From contig MCFH01000068.1 of the NCBI GenBank assembly GCA_002104945.1, positions 1-64,000 on the forward strand: DNA of 64,000 nt, written 5' to 3'. The DNA comes from Piromyces finnis (lineage: Eukaryota > Neocallimastigomycota > Neocallimastigomycetes > Neocallimastigales > Neocallimastigaceae). The position numbers were made by a program, and so were the translations under genes. The notes beneath the pieces were generated by a model. It was not told the origin of the DNA, searched no databases, and was given only the letters and a program-made list of their open reading frames with translations. Positions 46,075-57,836 of this stretch are shown here, in pieces; the stretch's first letter is position 1, and the number at the start of each line of letters is the position of its first letter.

Positions 46075-46336
46075 TAAACTAGGTTTGTTAGAAAGCTTAA
46101 AGGAAAAGCTACAATTTGGTACAATCGCGGTCCTTCTAACTGATCATTTAAGGAAGTTATGATCATTTAAAGATTTTAATAGGTAAATTAAAATCAATAG
46201 GATATCAAGTATGGATCATAAATATTTCTTATGACTTGATGAAATTAAAAATATATCAATAGGAATTTTAGTTATATTAATTTAATTAATGATAACGACT
46301 GTTACTAAAAATAGAACTAGACCCATTTATGTAACG
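46075..46336. repeat. dispersed repeat G, partial inverted copy 4
   Basis: Complement of about 8980-9240 (ACTAGGTTTGTTAGAAAGC..AACTAGACCCATTTA). Neither end is intact. Confidence 0.75.
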
Positions 46337-46341
46337 AATAC

Positions 46342-47072
46342 TGTAAAGAATTAATGTTAGTAAATGTTATAATAATATAAATTCTTATAAGAATCCATAA
46401 ATTTATGTTTAATTTATCATATGATATGATATTTCATGTGATATAATTTATGTAATAATATATATTATTATAAGAATTTAATAATATTATATATAATATT
46501 ATAATGATTATTTATATTTAAATAATATTTTATTTTATAATTAAATAATTATTTTATTTTATATTTAAATAATATTTTATTTTCTATTTAAATAATATAT
46601 TATTTTATAATTAAATAATATTTTATTTTATAATTAAATAATTATATTATATATAATATGTATTATTATAGTAAATAATATTATTAATTATTAACCAATA
46701 ATAGTTGATATAGATTAATAATATTATAAAAGAAAACATGTAAAAAAAAAAAAAACGCTAATATTTTAGCGTTAGTATTAAAGAAAAATAATATAATAAA
46801 TAATTAATAATAAAGAATAATTATATTTAAAATAGGTTAAAGATACTTTATATTAGTAAGAGAAATAAAGCGAATAAACATTTATTATTATATATAAATA
46901 AATTGTTTTATTCATTATTTAAGTACTAATTTCTTTATAAATTTTAATATAAAACATTATTTATAATATTAGCTCGTAGGAGAGGTTGATATTTATTTAT
47001 TTTTGTAATATTTTTATATAAAATAATATATAAATCTATCCCTCTTATAGAAAATATAATAAACCTTTTACA
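46342..47072. repeat. L-type solo LTR
   Basis: 731 bp, TGTAAAGAATTAATG..AACCTTTTACA, with duplication AATAC on both sides (46337-46341, 47073-47077). The interior is very AT-rich with ATTTAAATAATATTTTAT repeats. The insertion point is the exact outer edge of the next C LTR. Confidence 0.85.
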
Positions 47073-47077
47073 AATAC

Positions 47078-47572
47078 TGTAAAAGGTTTTATATATATTA
47101 GTTAATAAGTTAAATATAAAAAGTTAACTAAGTTTGTTATTACCTCTCTATACGAGTTAATAACTAAATAAAGTTTTATAAAAAATAATAAAAGAACTAA
47201 AATAAATATTATAACACAAAAATAAATATATAACAAATAAATATTAATATGAAATATTATCTACTTAAATAATTGTTTATAATTATTATCTTTTATTTAT
47301 TAGTTATAATTATATACATTAATTATTATTATAGCTATTAATTTACTTTAATACTAACGCTAAAGTATTTAACGTTAGTTTTAACTATACTATTTAACTA
47401 TATTAGTTTATTTTCTTTACCACTTGATTGGGTAAAGCAAATAAACTTCCTATTTAATTAATAACCATTAATATATGGTTATACATATATCTGGCCAATA
47501 AATGGTGACCAGAATATATGGTTTCAATTGAAATATTTGTGGGCAAACTTATGGCCACAAATATTTCTTACA
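47078..47572 (-). repeat. 3' LTR of Gypsy-C copy 4
   Basis: 495 bp, followed by ATGCCCCCCTAAGG (purine tract on the minus strand). Confidence 0.93.
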
Positions 47573-47593
47573 ATGCCCCCCTAAGGAGAAAAC

Positions 47594-50313
47594 CTAGGCA
47601 GGGTTTTGGACACTAACCATGAATTCCTGGTAGCATTTATCTTGAAATTCCTTGAGTAACTTATCATAGTGGGAGTTCTTGTCAATGATATCAGCATCAA
47701 CCCACTCTTGCCTAAAGTCACTAAAGGTAGCTAAGTATTGGTAGTTATCCTTCTTTCTTCTGGCATTCATGATTTTGATGATTTTCTGGAAACCTTCTGG
47801 AGCCGGTGTTAGTTCTTCTGGTTTATTGTGGTATGGTTCTAACTCACTGATATGAAACACTGGATAGACGTTAGGGAAAGGAGATTTACTAATGTCTAGG
47901 TGGTAGTTAATCTTGTTTTCATCAATACCAATAACCTTGAAGGGACCGTACTTTCTTGCTTGTAGCTTGTAGAAGGGAAGAGGGTTGTAATTTTCTGGTT
48001 TTCTTAACCACACCAAATCCATGAGCCTAATTTTAGGGTAGTTAAGTTCTCTTCTATGTTTCCAAGTGGTCTAAGAACCGTGTTCTTGATATGTCCAGCA
48101 TGTGCTTTAAGTTACCTAAGTTGTGAGCGAAGCTATCTAATATAGGAGCTTCGCCAAGTGAGTGGACAAGTTCTGAGTCTTGAGGGTTCATATGTACCTG
48201 GTAGTTATACAAGGCTAAGAATGGAGACTGCTTAGTAGAACTGTGCACTGCATTATTATAACAGAACTCAGCTAAGTACAAGTACTTCAACCATTCGTCG
48301 TCATCAAAGGTCTTCACAAAGCACCTAAGGTACATACTTACGTAGGAGTTGTTACGTTCTACCTGACCAACTGTTTCATGATGGCCAGTAGTAGCAAGGT
48401 TTACTTCTACGCCAAAGAACCCCATAATGTCCTTCCACAACTTACTAGTGAACTGGACACCACGATCCGTAGTAACCGATTTGGGACAGCCATGTAACTT
48501 GAATACATGTTGTAAGTATGCTAAGGCTGTTTCTTTAGCAGTAGGCATACTCCTAAATCCCACTAAGTGTATCATTTTGGTTAACTTATCGCTACAAACC
48601 ATGATACAACCTCTTCTAGTGACTTCTGGAGGTTCTGAGGGACTACTACCTGGTTTTCTGCGTTCCTTAATAGGTAGGTCCGTCAGGAAGTCAATTTCTA
48701 CTTCTTGCCAAGGTAAGTCTGCAACTTTTACCCTAGCAGCGCTACCGTACGGCCTGTGTCTGTTGTCCTTTTGGGTACAACATATGGTACAAGCTTTAAT
48801 ATATCCCGCAATGTCATCCTTCATTTTTGGCCAGTAGTAGTTTCTGGCTATCAGGTCATAAGTTTTATCTTTTCCCAGATGACCTGCTGTTTCACTATCG
48901 TGGTTAAGTTTTATGATTGTTTCCCTTAACACCTTTGGTACATATGTACGTTCTGGTGCATCCTTTCTAACAATCAACCCATTAACCATCAACCACTTCT
49001 TTTTGATGAGCTTGTGGCCTCTTTTTGCGTCAAGACCATCTCTAATTTCCCTAGCAAGCTCATCCGTGTTGTAAGCTTGTTTCAATTCTCCCACGAAGCT
49101 TACTTCTAACACCGCATAGCACTCTTCTTCCACGGGTGGAAATTCTTTTACCTGTTCAGGTCGAAGGAGGCTAGCTTTTTCCATCTCCAGTTGTACCTGT
49201 TCTGGAGATACCATTCTTGATAGGATATCGGCTCTACCATTCATTTTTCCTGGCCGATATATTATTTCGAAGTTGTATGCAGCAAACAGCTCTTGCCATC
49301 TTGCCTGTCTTGCTGTCAACAACTGTGGTTTTGTGGCGAACAGGAGATTCCTATGGTCACTATATACTAGGACCTTATGTTTCGCACCCATCAACAGGTG
49401 TCGCCACTCGATGAAAGCATTCCTAATAGCCAACAACTCCTTTTCTGTGATGGAGTAGTTGATTTCTGCTTTCGTAAGCTTCTTGGAATAGTAATACACA
49501 GGGTGTAGTTCATTGTCATCGCCTAGTTGTGATAATACACCGCCCACCGCGTAGTTACTAGCGTCGCACTCCACTATAAACTGACGGTCATGGTCAGGAT
49601 ATGCTAATACTGGTGGAGACAACAGCATTTCTCTTAACTTCTCGAACGCCTGGATGCGTTCTTCATTCCACAGGAACTGTACCTTTTTGGACGTCATAGC
49701 GTATAACGGCCTTGCTATCTTAGAGAAGTCCTTTATAAACTTCCTATAATAGTTGCAGAATCCGAGGAATGACTGTAGTTCTTTGAGGTTGGTTGGTTGT
49801 GGCCAACTTGCTACAGCTTTTAACTTCTCTGGGTCGGTTTTAATACCATATTTCCCAACTACGTGACCCAGGAATGCAAGTTCTTCCTTGTGGAACTCGC
49901 ACTTCGCTAACTTAGCTACTAGACGATTATCTATTAACTTTTGTAGGACTCTTTTTACATGCCCTACATGCTCTTCAAGTGACTTGGAGTAGATGATGAT
50001 ATCATCCAAGTACACTTGACAGCAGTCATTGATTTCCTCTGCCAGCACCGTATTAATGAACCCTTGGAACGTGGCAGGAGCATTAGTCAACCCAAATGGC
50101 ATCACTAGATATTCGTAATGCCCAAACTTGGTTGAGAATGCCGTCTTGTATTCGTCACCTTCACGAATACGCACGAGGTTGTAGGCAGACTTCAAATCCA
50201 ACTTGGAGAAGATAGTCGCGCCTTTCATAGCCTCGAACACTTGACTGATGAGTGGTAAGGGGAAGGAGTTACGCACTGTTACCTTATTAAGACGCCTATA
50301 GTCAATACATAAT
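47594..50313 (-). pseudogene. Gypsy-C copy 4 pol, 5'-truncated
   Basis: Very close to copy 2 over RT, RNase H, integrase and the chromo-like tail. Truncated at the start of the RT ([10 protein letters not shown]) by an A LTR at 50314; the apparent upstream residues are LTR-derived. One extra base near 48055 (HLET* instead of HLDH) splits it into an RT-integrase frame (48054-50313) and a C-terminal frame (47594-48022). The catalytic motifs YLDDIIIYS, TDRGVQF and GQVER are kept. gag and the 5' LTR are absent. Confidence 0.92.
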
Positions 50314-50926
50314 TGTAAAGTCGACACAAAAGAATAGATTAGGATATCTATTCTATTACAATAACACTAAATTTAAAATAAAAATAAAAATTGTTTTATA
50401 AAATATCTTTTATTATAATAGAAATTTTATTAATAACAATTACATCGATAAAATGATGAAAAATATCTTCTATTTATATTTTTCCTAAATACATTTATAT
50501 TATATTATAACTATTTATTTCTTATATATTATTATTTAAAATCTACACTAAAATCTTAATTATTAATAAATATTTAAACTATAACTATTTTTAGTAAAAT
50601 ACAATTGGCAATTCAAATTAAGTACTATTCAATTTGAATATGTGCCCATGTATTATTGATATATTAAACATTTAATAATTATATACTAGATGTCTATTTC
50701 TATTACAAAACAATACTAAAACTAGGGGTTTGAATTGAGAATTTTAATTTATTTGTTAAACATTAAAAATAAATTACTAATTTATTTTGTTTTAAACTTT
50801 AATTATTAATAAATAAATTATGTCCCATTTTCTTTTTCTGTAATATAATTCGTGTAACTTAAACAATAATATTTATGGCTTAAGTTAAATTAAAGATATC
50901 AATCTGTGGCGTTTGATATCTTTACA
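50314..50926 (-). repeat. A-family LTR copy 5
   Basis: 613 bp, TGTAAAGTCGACAC..GATATCTTTACA. Flanks ATAAT and ATTTT do not match, so this is not a simple solo insertion; the sequence to the right is not Gypsy-C. Confidence 0.9.
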
Positions 50927-51607
50927 ATTTTATTATAATAATGTAATAATTGATATATATTATAATACATTATGTATATATTAATTATAGAATTTATGTA
51001 CATATTTCATTACATTCTTAAATATTAATATTATATATATAAGTATTTATTTATTATTAAATGTAGAGTTACATTTTATTGTAATACTTATTTGTATTAC
51101 ATTACTTTTTCCTTATATAGTAATATTTCATTCAAAATGTAAAATATATTATATTCTATTTAATTATTATTATTAATATATTATGAATACATTACATTAT
51201 ATAATTGATATTCAATTATATTATAGGAATTTTATAATATAAAACTATTCATGTAAAAATAATTAATAATAAGAGAGAAGAATTTTAATAATTAATAAGA
51301 AAATATTATAAGTGAAATTATTAACGAAAAGTTACTAATAATAATAAAATATTTTCACCTAATATAATAAATTATAAATAAACTAATATTAAATTACTAC
51401 AACATAAAAGAAACATATATCATTTCTATGATCACATGATCTTACATCACATTATATAACAGCAATATTTACAATGTAACTTTTTCTGTTCGATAACCAT
51501 ATTAATAAAATTATTTATTAAATTAAATTTATTTCACAATATTTATATTATATATTATTGATAAATGGATTAGTAGTAATAATACAAATTTTTATACTAC
51601 TTCGTTA
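50927..51607. other. AT-rich non-coding stretch
   Basis: Dense in ATTACATT and ATATAT words. No gene or bounded repeat seen. Confidence 0.55.
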
Positions 51608-51870
51608 TGTCACGAATACTAGTGAAATCAGCAATTTTAAGTGATCTTAAAATTGCAAAAAATTACTTTTAAAATATTAAAAAGTTATTTATTATTAAAT
51701 TTTAAAAAATATAAAAAAATATTGGTGAATGTTAAAATACTAAAAATTCAAGTAACATGACCTTAACCTTTTCAGTAATTATTATAATCATATTTAACCC
51801 TTAAGGTCGTAATTTAATAACGAAAAACAATCATAATAACTTATTAGATGGTTTAAAAACCTCATTTACA
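51608..51870. repeat. F-family LTR start, copy 2
   Basis: TGTCACGAATACTAGTGAAAT and following sequence match the complement of about 43620-43819, with indels. The far end is not resolved; 51871-52035 is unassigned AT-rich sequence. Confidence 0.6.
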
Positions 51871-52035
51871 AACACAGCAAGTAATAAATTTACAAAAATT
51901 AATTTTATTAATTTAAAATAAAATTATGGAATTAATGAATACATCGAACAATTTAGAAATTTCACCAGAGAATTTAATTGGCAGGATTATTTAATAACTT
52001 TACTATATTAATCTCAATCTAAAAGTTTAAATAAA

Positions 52036-52322
52036 CAAATAAACATAAATGAAAAAAAAATTGGGTATAATGTATTCTAGTAATTTTAATTAAAGTAAGA
52101 AAGCCACTATTATACTAAAGTGTAATAATTGTATTTGACTTCCAATGGGATACCGAGTCAACAATCAAAATTTTGTCATTTGTCATGGAACAAAATTATG
52201 ATCTCTATTGGTTGCGTTGGCCCTCTTTGCCTGTCTTACTGTTTCTTCAGCATTGACGCTCTTGGATGTTGCTTCAAACCTTTTGAACATTGACCATTGC
52301 TAGCCAATAGCAAAAGGTATGA
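52036..52322 (-). mobile_element. 5'-truncated El-1 copy (3' end only)
   Basis: Complement of El-1 about 2700-2970: the last 45 codons and the proximal 3' UTR, with scattered substitutions. The poly(A), expected as T on the left, is eroded or absent. Truncation occurs at GCCTTTTGCTATTGG. Typical of incomplete reverse transcription. Confidence 0.85.
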
Positions 52323-53038
52323 ATCGATTTTAGATTATGTTTTCATGCAATTTTATTTCACTAAAAATATTTTATTTATAGGAATCAGTAAAAATACAAA
52401 TTCCATCACTGAATTTGTAAATTTAAAATTTTAATTAAAAATTTCTATAAAAAAAATTTTTTATTTTATACAATATAAATTAAAAAATGAAAATCTTAGA
52501 TTTATAATAAATTTCTATAAAAAAAATTGAAAAAAATAGTATTTGTAATATAAAATACTCGATTTTATAAATTTTAATAAAGTCATTTTTTTACTCCTAA
52601 TTTCGAGTATATCCACTCAATAAATTTAAATATTTAATGAAAGTTTCAAAAACAGAATTAATAATAAGCAATACTTTAAAAAGTTAGATTTAACAAATTT
52701 ACTATTATATAAAAAAGATTTAAATTTATATATATTTCAGATTTTACAAAAAATTTCCTATTTTCCTAGACTTAGCACAAAAATTTAAATTTTATTATTT
52801 GAATTACATAGTTTAAATATTTTGATATTCCAATTTATTTAACAAATACACTTATTTATTACAACTTGAAAAAAAAAACTTTTATATAAATAATTTTATA
52901 AACAATTTTAAATTGCAATAATTCTATAAAACAAATTAAAATATAATAAATAATAATATATAAATATAATAAATTTAATTTTTAGATTAGATAAAATATA
53001 TTAGTACTATTATTTATAAATAATTTTAAAATGTTAAT
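52323..53038. other. intergenic region 3' of the malic enzyme gene
   Basis: Very AT-rich. No coding sequence or repeat recognised. Confidence 0.6.
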
Positions 53039-54685
53039 TTAATATGAAGGGTTGTACTGTTTATTTTGAATATAATTAATAAGTTTTATTTCGTCTTTTG
53101 AATTTACAATGTCAATAATTTCTTTGTTTGTAGCAATACCTTCTACAACTGATTCTTTAATTACTTCAACAGCAATTTTTACACTTACTTCACGAATTCT
53201 GTTTAAACGAGGATATAATAAACCAGAAGCCCTTTCTTCATCAGTAAGAGAATTTGCTAATGCCACAGAGGAAGAATATATCATATCATCACTAATGGTT
53301 TTTGTTTGTGACAGAATAGCACCTAAACCAATTCCTGGAAATATATACATATTATTTCCTTGACTTGGGTAATAAAGCTTGTGAGAAAAAGAGTCATTGA
53401 ACGGTTGAAACATAGAACCAGAAGCAAAAATTACTCTGCATTCAGAGTTTAGCATTGCTGATTCATATGTACATTCAGAATTTTTTAATGGATTGGAAAG
53501 AGGGAAAATAATTGGATTCTTATTTAATTCAGTCATTCTCTTAATAATCTCTGGTGTAAAAGCATTTTTCATAGTACTTAAGCCAATTAGACATGTTGGT
53601 TTAACGTATTCAATAGTAGATTTTAAATCTTTGAATTGTTGACTTTTGTTATCTTTACGAGCAAAAAAAGTCTTATGTTGATCTAGTTTATCGCCACGAT
53701 CAAATGTAACAAGACCTTTTGTATCAACAAACCAAAAGTGATCACGAGCTTCATTAATAGTCATATTTCCAGCTTTAATAAAATGGTCATAAATTTGTAA
53801 ACCAACACCAATAGCAGCAGAGCCAGCGCCAAAAAATAAAATTTTATGCATTTTAAGCTCAATATTTGTTATTTTAAATGCATTTATTAAGCCAGCAAGA
53901 ATAACAGCTCCAGTTCCTTGAATATCATCATTAAACATACTGTATTTATTTTTTTGTCGTTTTAAAAGAGATAGTGCATGCTTACTAGAAAAATCTTCGT
54001 GTTGAATAATTATGTTTGGCCATTTAAATGATAATGCTGCCATAACTTCATCTAGGAAATCAAAGAATTCTAAATCCCTTGGTCGTTTTTGTTTAAGGCC
54101 AATATACATTGGATCATCTAAATTCTTTAGATTATTGGTACCAAGATCTAAGACAATAGGTAATGTACGAATTGGATTAATACCTGCAACCCCAACGTAA
54201 ATGGATAATTTCCCAATTGAAATACCCATACCATTAATACCCAAATCTCCAAGACCAAGAATACGTGAGCCATCTGTAATGACAGTAATTTCAGGATTTT
54301 CGTATGGCCAATTGTCTAAAACTTTAGAAACATTGCCCTTATCTTTAATAGAAATATATAAACCATCATAATCGACCGGATTGTAAATATGAGAAAATTT
54401 AATACAAGCTTCACCTACAGTTGGAGTATAAACAATTGGAATTAATTCTTCTAAATTGTCTATTAATAATCTGTAAAATAAAACAGAATTATTATATCTT
54501 AAATGAATTAAGTATATATATTTATCAAGGTCACTATTTTTAGATCTAACTTGCTCTAAACAACGAGTAACTTGTTGTTCAAATGTTTCAACAACAGTAG
54601 GAATTAATCCATATAGATTATTTTTAATTCTTTCATTAATTGAAAAAGAAGTTCCTATTGAAATATATTTTTCATTTATATACAT
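53039..54685 (-). CDS. malic enzyme
   Basis: Oxidatively decarboxylates malate to pyruvate and CO2 with NAD(P)+. 548 residues, the usual length, no intron. Landmarks: GTSFSINERIKNNLYGLIP near 11-29; catalytic Tyr in YTPTVGEAC (about Y86); Arg in DGSRILGLGDLG (about R141); catalytic Lys in GISIGKLSIYVG (about K159); metal ligands in QHEDF (E230, D231) and FNDDIQGTG (D253/D254); dinucleotide loop FFGAGSAAIG (284-293); PLSNP and MYIFPGIGLG near the end. The N-terminus begins only about 10 residues before the conserved core, so no organelle-targeting presequence is seen and a cytosolic enzyme is inferred. Cofactor preference cannot be read safely. It is the clearest host gene here. Confidence 0.95.
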   Translation of the reverse strand: MYINEKYISIGTSFSINERIKNNLYGLIPTVVETFEQQVTRCLEQVRSKNSDLDKYIYLIHLRYNNSVLFYRLLIDNLEELIPIVYTPTVGEACIKFSHIYNPVDYDGLYISIKDKGNVSKVLDNWPYENPEITVITDGSRILGLGDLGINGMGISIGKLSIYVGVAGINPIRTLPIVLDLGTNNLKNLDDPMYIGLKQKRPRDLEFFDFLDEVMAALSFKWPNIIIQHEDFSSKHALSLLKRQKNKYSMFNDDIQGTGAVILAGLINAFKITNIELKMHKILFFGAGSAAIGVGLQIYDHFIKAGNMTINEARDHFWFVDTKGLVTFDRGDKLDQHKTFFARKDNKSQQFKDLKSTIEYVKPTCLIGLSTMKNAFTPEIIKRMTELNKNPIIFPLSNPLKNSECTYESAMLNSECRVIFASGSMFQPFNDSFSHKLYYPSQGNNMYIFPGIGLGAILSQTKTISDDMIYSSSVALANSLTDEERASGLLYPRLNRIREVSVKIAVEVIKESVVEGIATNKEIIDIVNSKDEIKLINYIQNKQYNPSY

Positions 54686-54763
54686 GATTATTCATATAAA
54701 GGAATATTTTTTCAGTATAAAATTTAATTGGTATTCTATTTTTCATCTATAAAATTAAATAAT

Positions 54764-55369
54764 TTAATTAATATTGAAAATATTGAATATTTTCATAATT
54801 ATTTTTATACCTTTATTTTTAAAATTTTGGTAATTTTCAAGATTATTACATTTTCGTAATAAAGAATAAATTTGTTTATTTTTTTCGTTTATTTCATTAC
54901 TATTTATCTTTGATTTTTGAATATTATCTATATTGTTTTGAATTTTTTCATAATAATTATTTTTTTCCAATTTTTCTTCATATTTGTTTATTAATTTATT
55001 GTTATTATAATAAAATCCTTCCTTTTGTATATTTATTTGATAAAATTTTAATATATTATCTATCTCTTTATTAATATTTTTATATTTATTACATTGACTT
55101 TTAAATAAAATAATTTGATTATGAAATATTTCATCATATCTTTGAATTTTATATTGTAATTCTTTTTTTTCTCTAATTTCAACTTTTAATTTCTTTTTTA
55201 TATGGTTTACTTTATTAATTTGCTTTATCAATTCATTATCATAAAAGACTTTAAATATTAAAAAAGAAATTATTATAATAATGCAAAAATAATTTAAATT
55301 AGTTATATTTTTATAAATTTTAAAATTGTTATATTTAAAATCCTTTAATAAAATTTTATTCTGTTTCAT
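54764..55369 (-). CDS. hypothetical membrane-anchored coiled-coil protein
   Basis: 201 residues, Asn/Lys/Ile-rich, ATG at 55369. A hydrophobic segment at about 27-43 (NYFCIIIIISFLIFK) is a likely membrane span or signal anchor. The remainder (about 48-190) is a charged, probably coiled-coil region (IKKKLKVEIREKKELQYKIQ). No family recognised. Ends 78 bp before the malic enzyme start, same strand, so its terminator and the malic enzyme promoter share a very short gap. The composition is close to the surrounding AT-rich DNA, so its status as a real gene rests on length and helical pattern. Confidence 0.65.
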   Translation of the reverse strand: MKQNKILLKDFKYNNFKIYKNITNLNYFCIIIIISFLIFKVFYDNELIKQINKVNHIKKKLKVEIREKKELQYKIQRYDEIFHNQIILFKSQCNKYKNINKEIDNILKFYQINIQKEGFYYNNNKLINKYEEKLEKNNYYEKIQNNIDNIQKSKINSNEINEKNKQIYSLLRKCNNLENYQNFKNKGIKIIMKIFNIFNIN

Positions 55370-56160
55370 TTAAATTTATTATTAATAATATATTTAATAA
55401 TGATAATGATATAATTAATAAAAATATTTATTTTATATGAAAAACATTTATTATATACCATTACATTTAATTTAATTAATGTATAAAGAGAAAAAGTTGA
55501 ATATTTTAAATAGAATCATATGATCATATGAATAATATAAATTTATTTTATGTCGTAATTAATATATACATTTGGTGTATATTTATTATTTTAATTGAAA
55601 ACTTTTATTATTAAACTATTTCATTTAATATTAATTTTTATATATGTTCATCGAATTTATAATTATTATGAAAATATAAAATTAATTAAAGTACTTATAA
55701 TTAATGATATATGAAAAAATATAAATAGTTTATTATAAGATATAATAAATAGTTAATATTCAAATTATATACTAAAACAAATACACATAATTTAACTTTA
55801 TAATTAACAATAATATATAAATTTTTAAAATAGTAATTTTTAAACTTAATTTCATTGTTTGTAGTTTGGTAGCAAGAACCTATTATGTAGATATAGATAT
55901 ATAATGTTGTGTTTTTAAAAATAGATTTAACCAACATATAGAGAATTACTAATACACTACAAACTATTGTTAATAAATTATTAATTATTTTAACACATAT
56001 TTAATTTATTCTTAAATATTTTAATAATAGCTATTTAACAATATTATTTATTTATATCTTTTATTTAATTATTATAGTTACTTGCAATAATTAATATTTT
56101 AATTACTTAACAAAATTATTATTAAATTTATCTTTTTTATAAAAATGACTATTAACGTAT
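55370..56160. other. intergenic region upstream of the coiled-coil gene
   Basis: AT-rich. The only open frame (55701-55937, 78 codons, minus) is low-complexity Tyr/Ile/Asn and not convincing. The promoter of the coiled-coil gene must lie here, but no motif is assignable. Confidence 0.5.
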
Positions 56161-56571
56161 TTTAAAAAATTAATTTAATGGAGTCGTATCAGAATATATT
56201 ATCTCAATCTATTAATTTGTTAATAAATGGTTTTTCTTGATATTTTTTTTTCTTTAATTTTATTCTATTGATAAGATTATCATAAGAATACTAAAATTTA
56301 TCATTATCTTTTTTATGTTGAAATAATTTATCTTTTATGCTTTAATATTCATTTTGAATTAAGTTGTTAATTATAATTTTAGATATTATATTTATTTTGT
56401 TTAAATGTTAAGATAAATTGAGAAATATGTACTTTTACATTTCTATATTGTTTTAATGATACTATTATTACAATTTTTATTTAAAATAGTATCATCATTT
56501 AATTAGTCGTTTAAAAAATTAATTTAATGGAGTCGTATCAGAATATATTATATCAATCTATTAATTTGTTA
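56161..56571. repeat. 62-bp direct repeats 349 bp apart
   Basis: 56161-56222 and 56510-56571 share AATGGAGTCGTATCAGAATA and flanks with one or two differences. The interval between them is AT-rich and non-coding. It may be a small duplication or short terminal direct repeats. Confidence 0.75.
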
Positions 56572-56589
56572 AAGTTATACCCATAATGA

Positions 56590-57064
56590 TTTTCATATAA
56601 TCTTTACTTAATAGAAATCATAGACAAGACTTTCACTATTATTAACATTAATTTTATTATAATAAATAGCATGGAATTTTTTAAGTAGTTTATCATAGGA
56701 AACACTTCCTTTATATATTCAGTATTTTTATTATTTTCCAATAGTTTATGGAATTGATATGATTTAATTATATATATATTATAATTAACATTAGAAAATA
56801 ATAATGGTTTTTTGATTTCTTTAACAAATTAAAATCCATAATCTCATTAATCTCCAGGTAATATAGTTATCTTTCTCTGTTTGTGCTATAATTTCCATGC
56901 TTTAAATAGCATGTCAAAGATATGGGGAGGAAATTGTATTACTACAAAGAAATTGATTGTTACTGTTTTTTTAGAGGCAAACATATATAGTTTTGAGAAC
57001 TGAAGTATAAAACCCCATCTTTTTTCTCAGGATACCAGCCGTTAATGTTCCAACAAGTATATAA
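56590..57064 (-). pseudogene. non-LTR endonuclease fragment (El-3 family)
   Basis: Minus-strand match to El-3 about 6215-6430: CWNIN..W.PEKKDG (near 57045-57000) then VCLPL (near 56985) and the ATACAATTTCCTCCCCAT block. Multiple stops. Similarity is clear at 56830-57064 and weaker to the left. Confidence 0.7.
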
Positions 57065-57086
57065 AATGAAAAAAAAGTATTAAAAT

Positions 57087-57323
57087 TTAAATGATTAAAG
57101 CTGTTTTATGGGAGTCCGAGCGAAACAGGATGCTTCTTAATTGAAAGATTAATTCACAATGTTGAATAAATCCTTCAAGTTCCATGCTTTTCCCAGAGAA
57201 TTTGCTCTGGTTCCCTATCGGTAGTACGTAGTCCAGCATAAGAGGGTCCACAGAAGGTGCTTGGTTTTGTTGAGAGGAAGAAGCTGAGGCGGTAGTGAAA
57301 ATGTTGAATGGGTTGTAAGACAT
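57087..57323 (-). pseudogene. gypsy gag N-terminal fragment
   Basis: 78 residues starting at an ATG (57323). FSGKSMELEGFIQHCELIF resembles [19 protein letters not shown] near the start of Gypsy-A gag. The frame stops just where gag should continue, and the sequence then passes into the non-LTR fragment. A further gypsy lineage, not A or B. Confidence 0.6.
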
Positions 57324-57433
57324 ATTTAAAATGTTTTATTAGAAAAATAGTTTTATTAGTTTTGTAAAAAAAAAAAAAAAAAATAAATTATTATTGTGTT
57401 AAGGAAAGTCTTGTTTTCATAGAGAATTAGTAT

Positions 57434-57827
57434 TGTAACAACGCAAGAGACTCAGGTTAACACAACACTAATTAACTATTGTTTGTATTAATAGTATATT
57501 TTATTAATAATTTTATTATTTAATATTATTAATACAAATTAACCTTAATACTAATTCTAAATACTAAATTTACATGAATTTTATAAATTATTTATATTTA
57601 CTATTTATAATTATTCTTATTTAATAATTATGAATAAACATCATTCATATTGATTGGTAACTTCAATTATTCAAATAAAAAAAATAAGAAATAGAAATAG
57701 ACAAATATTATGGATTAAATATAGCGATTGCTATATTTAATCCACAATATAGAGAACCCGGAGTCGAACACATTACAAGTAGGTCAGCGTCCAACAACCT
57801 GACGGCGAAGCCAGCTTGCGGAACCCC
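57434..57827 (-). repeat. tRNA-like dispersed repeat S2, copy 2
   Basis: Near-identical to 9751-10144, including the perfect hairpin and the B-box-like GTTCGACTCC on the minus strand. Its tRNA-like head ends in a C run (57824-57833) directly before a C-family LTR. Confidence 0.6.
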
Positions 57828-57836
57828 CCCCCCAAT

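Noticed and set aside
48054-50327. ATG start of the Gypsy-C copy 4 RT frame
   Set aside because: The first few residues are encoded by the A LTR that truncates the element, so this is not a native start.
55701-55937. 78-codon minus-strand frame
   Set aside because: Low-complexity Tyr/Ile/Asn composition expected by chance in this AT-rich DNA; no recognisable domain.
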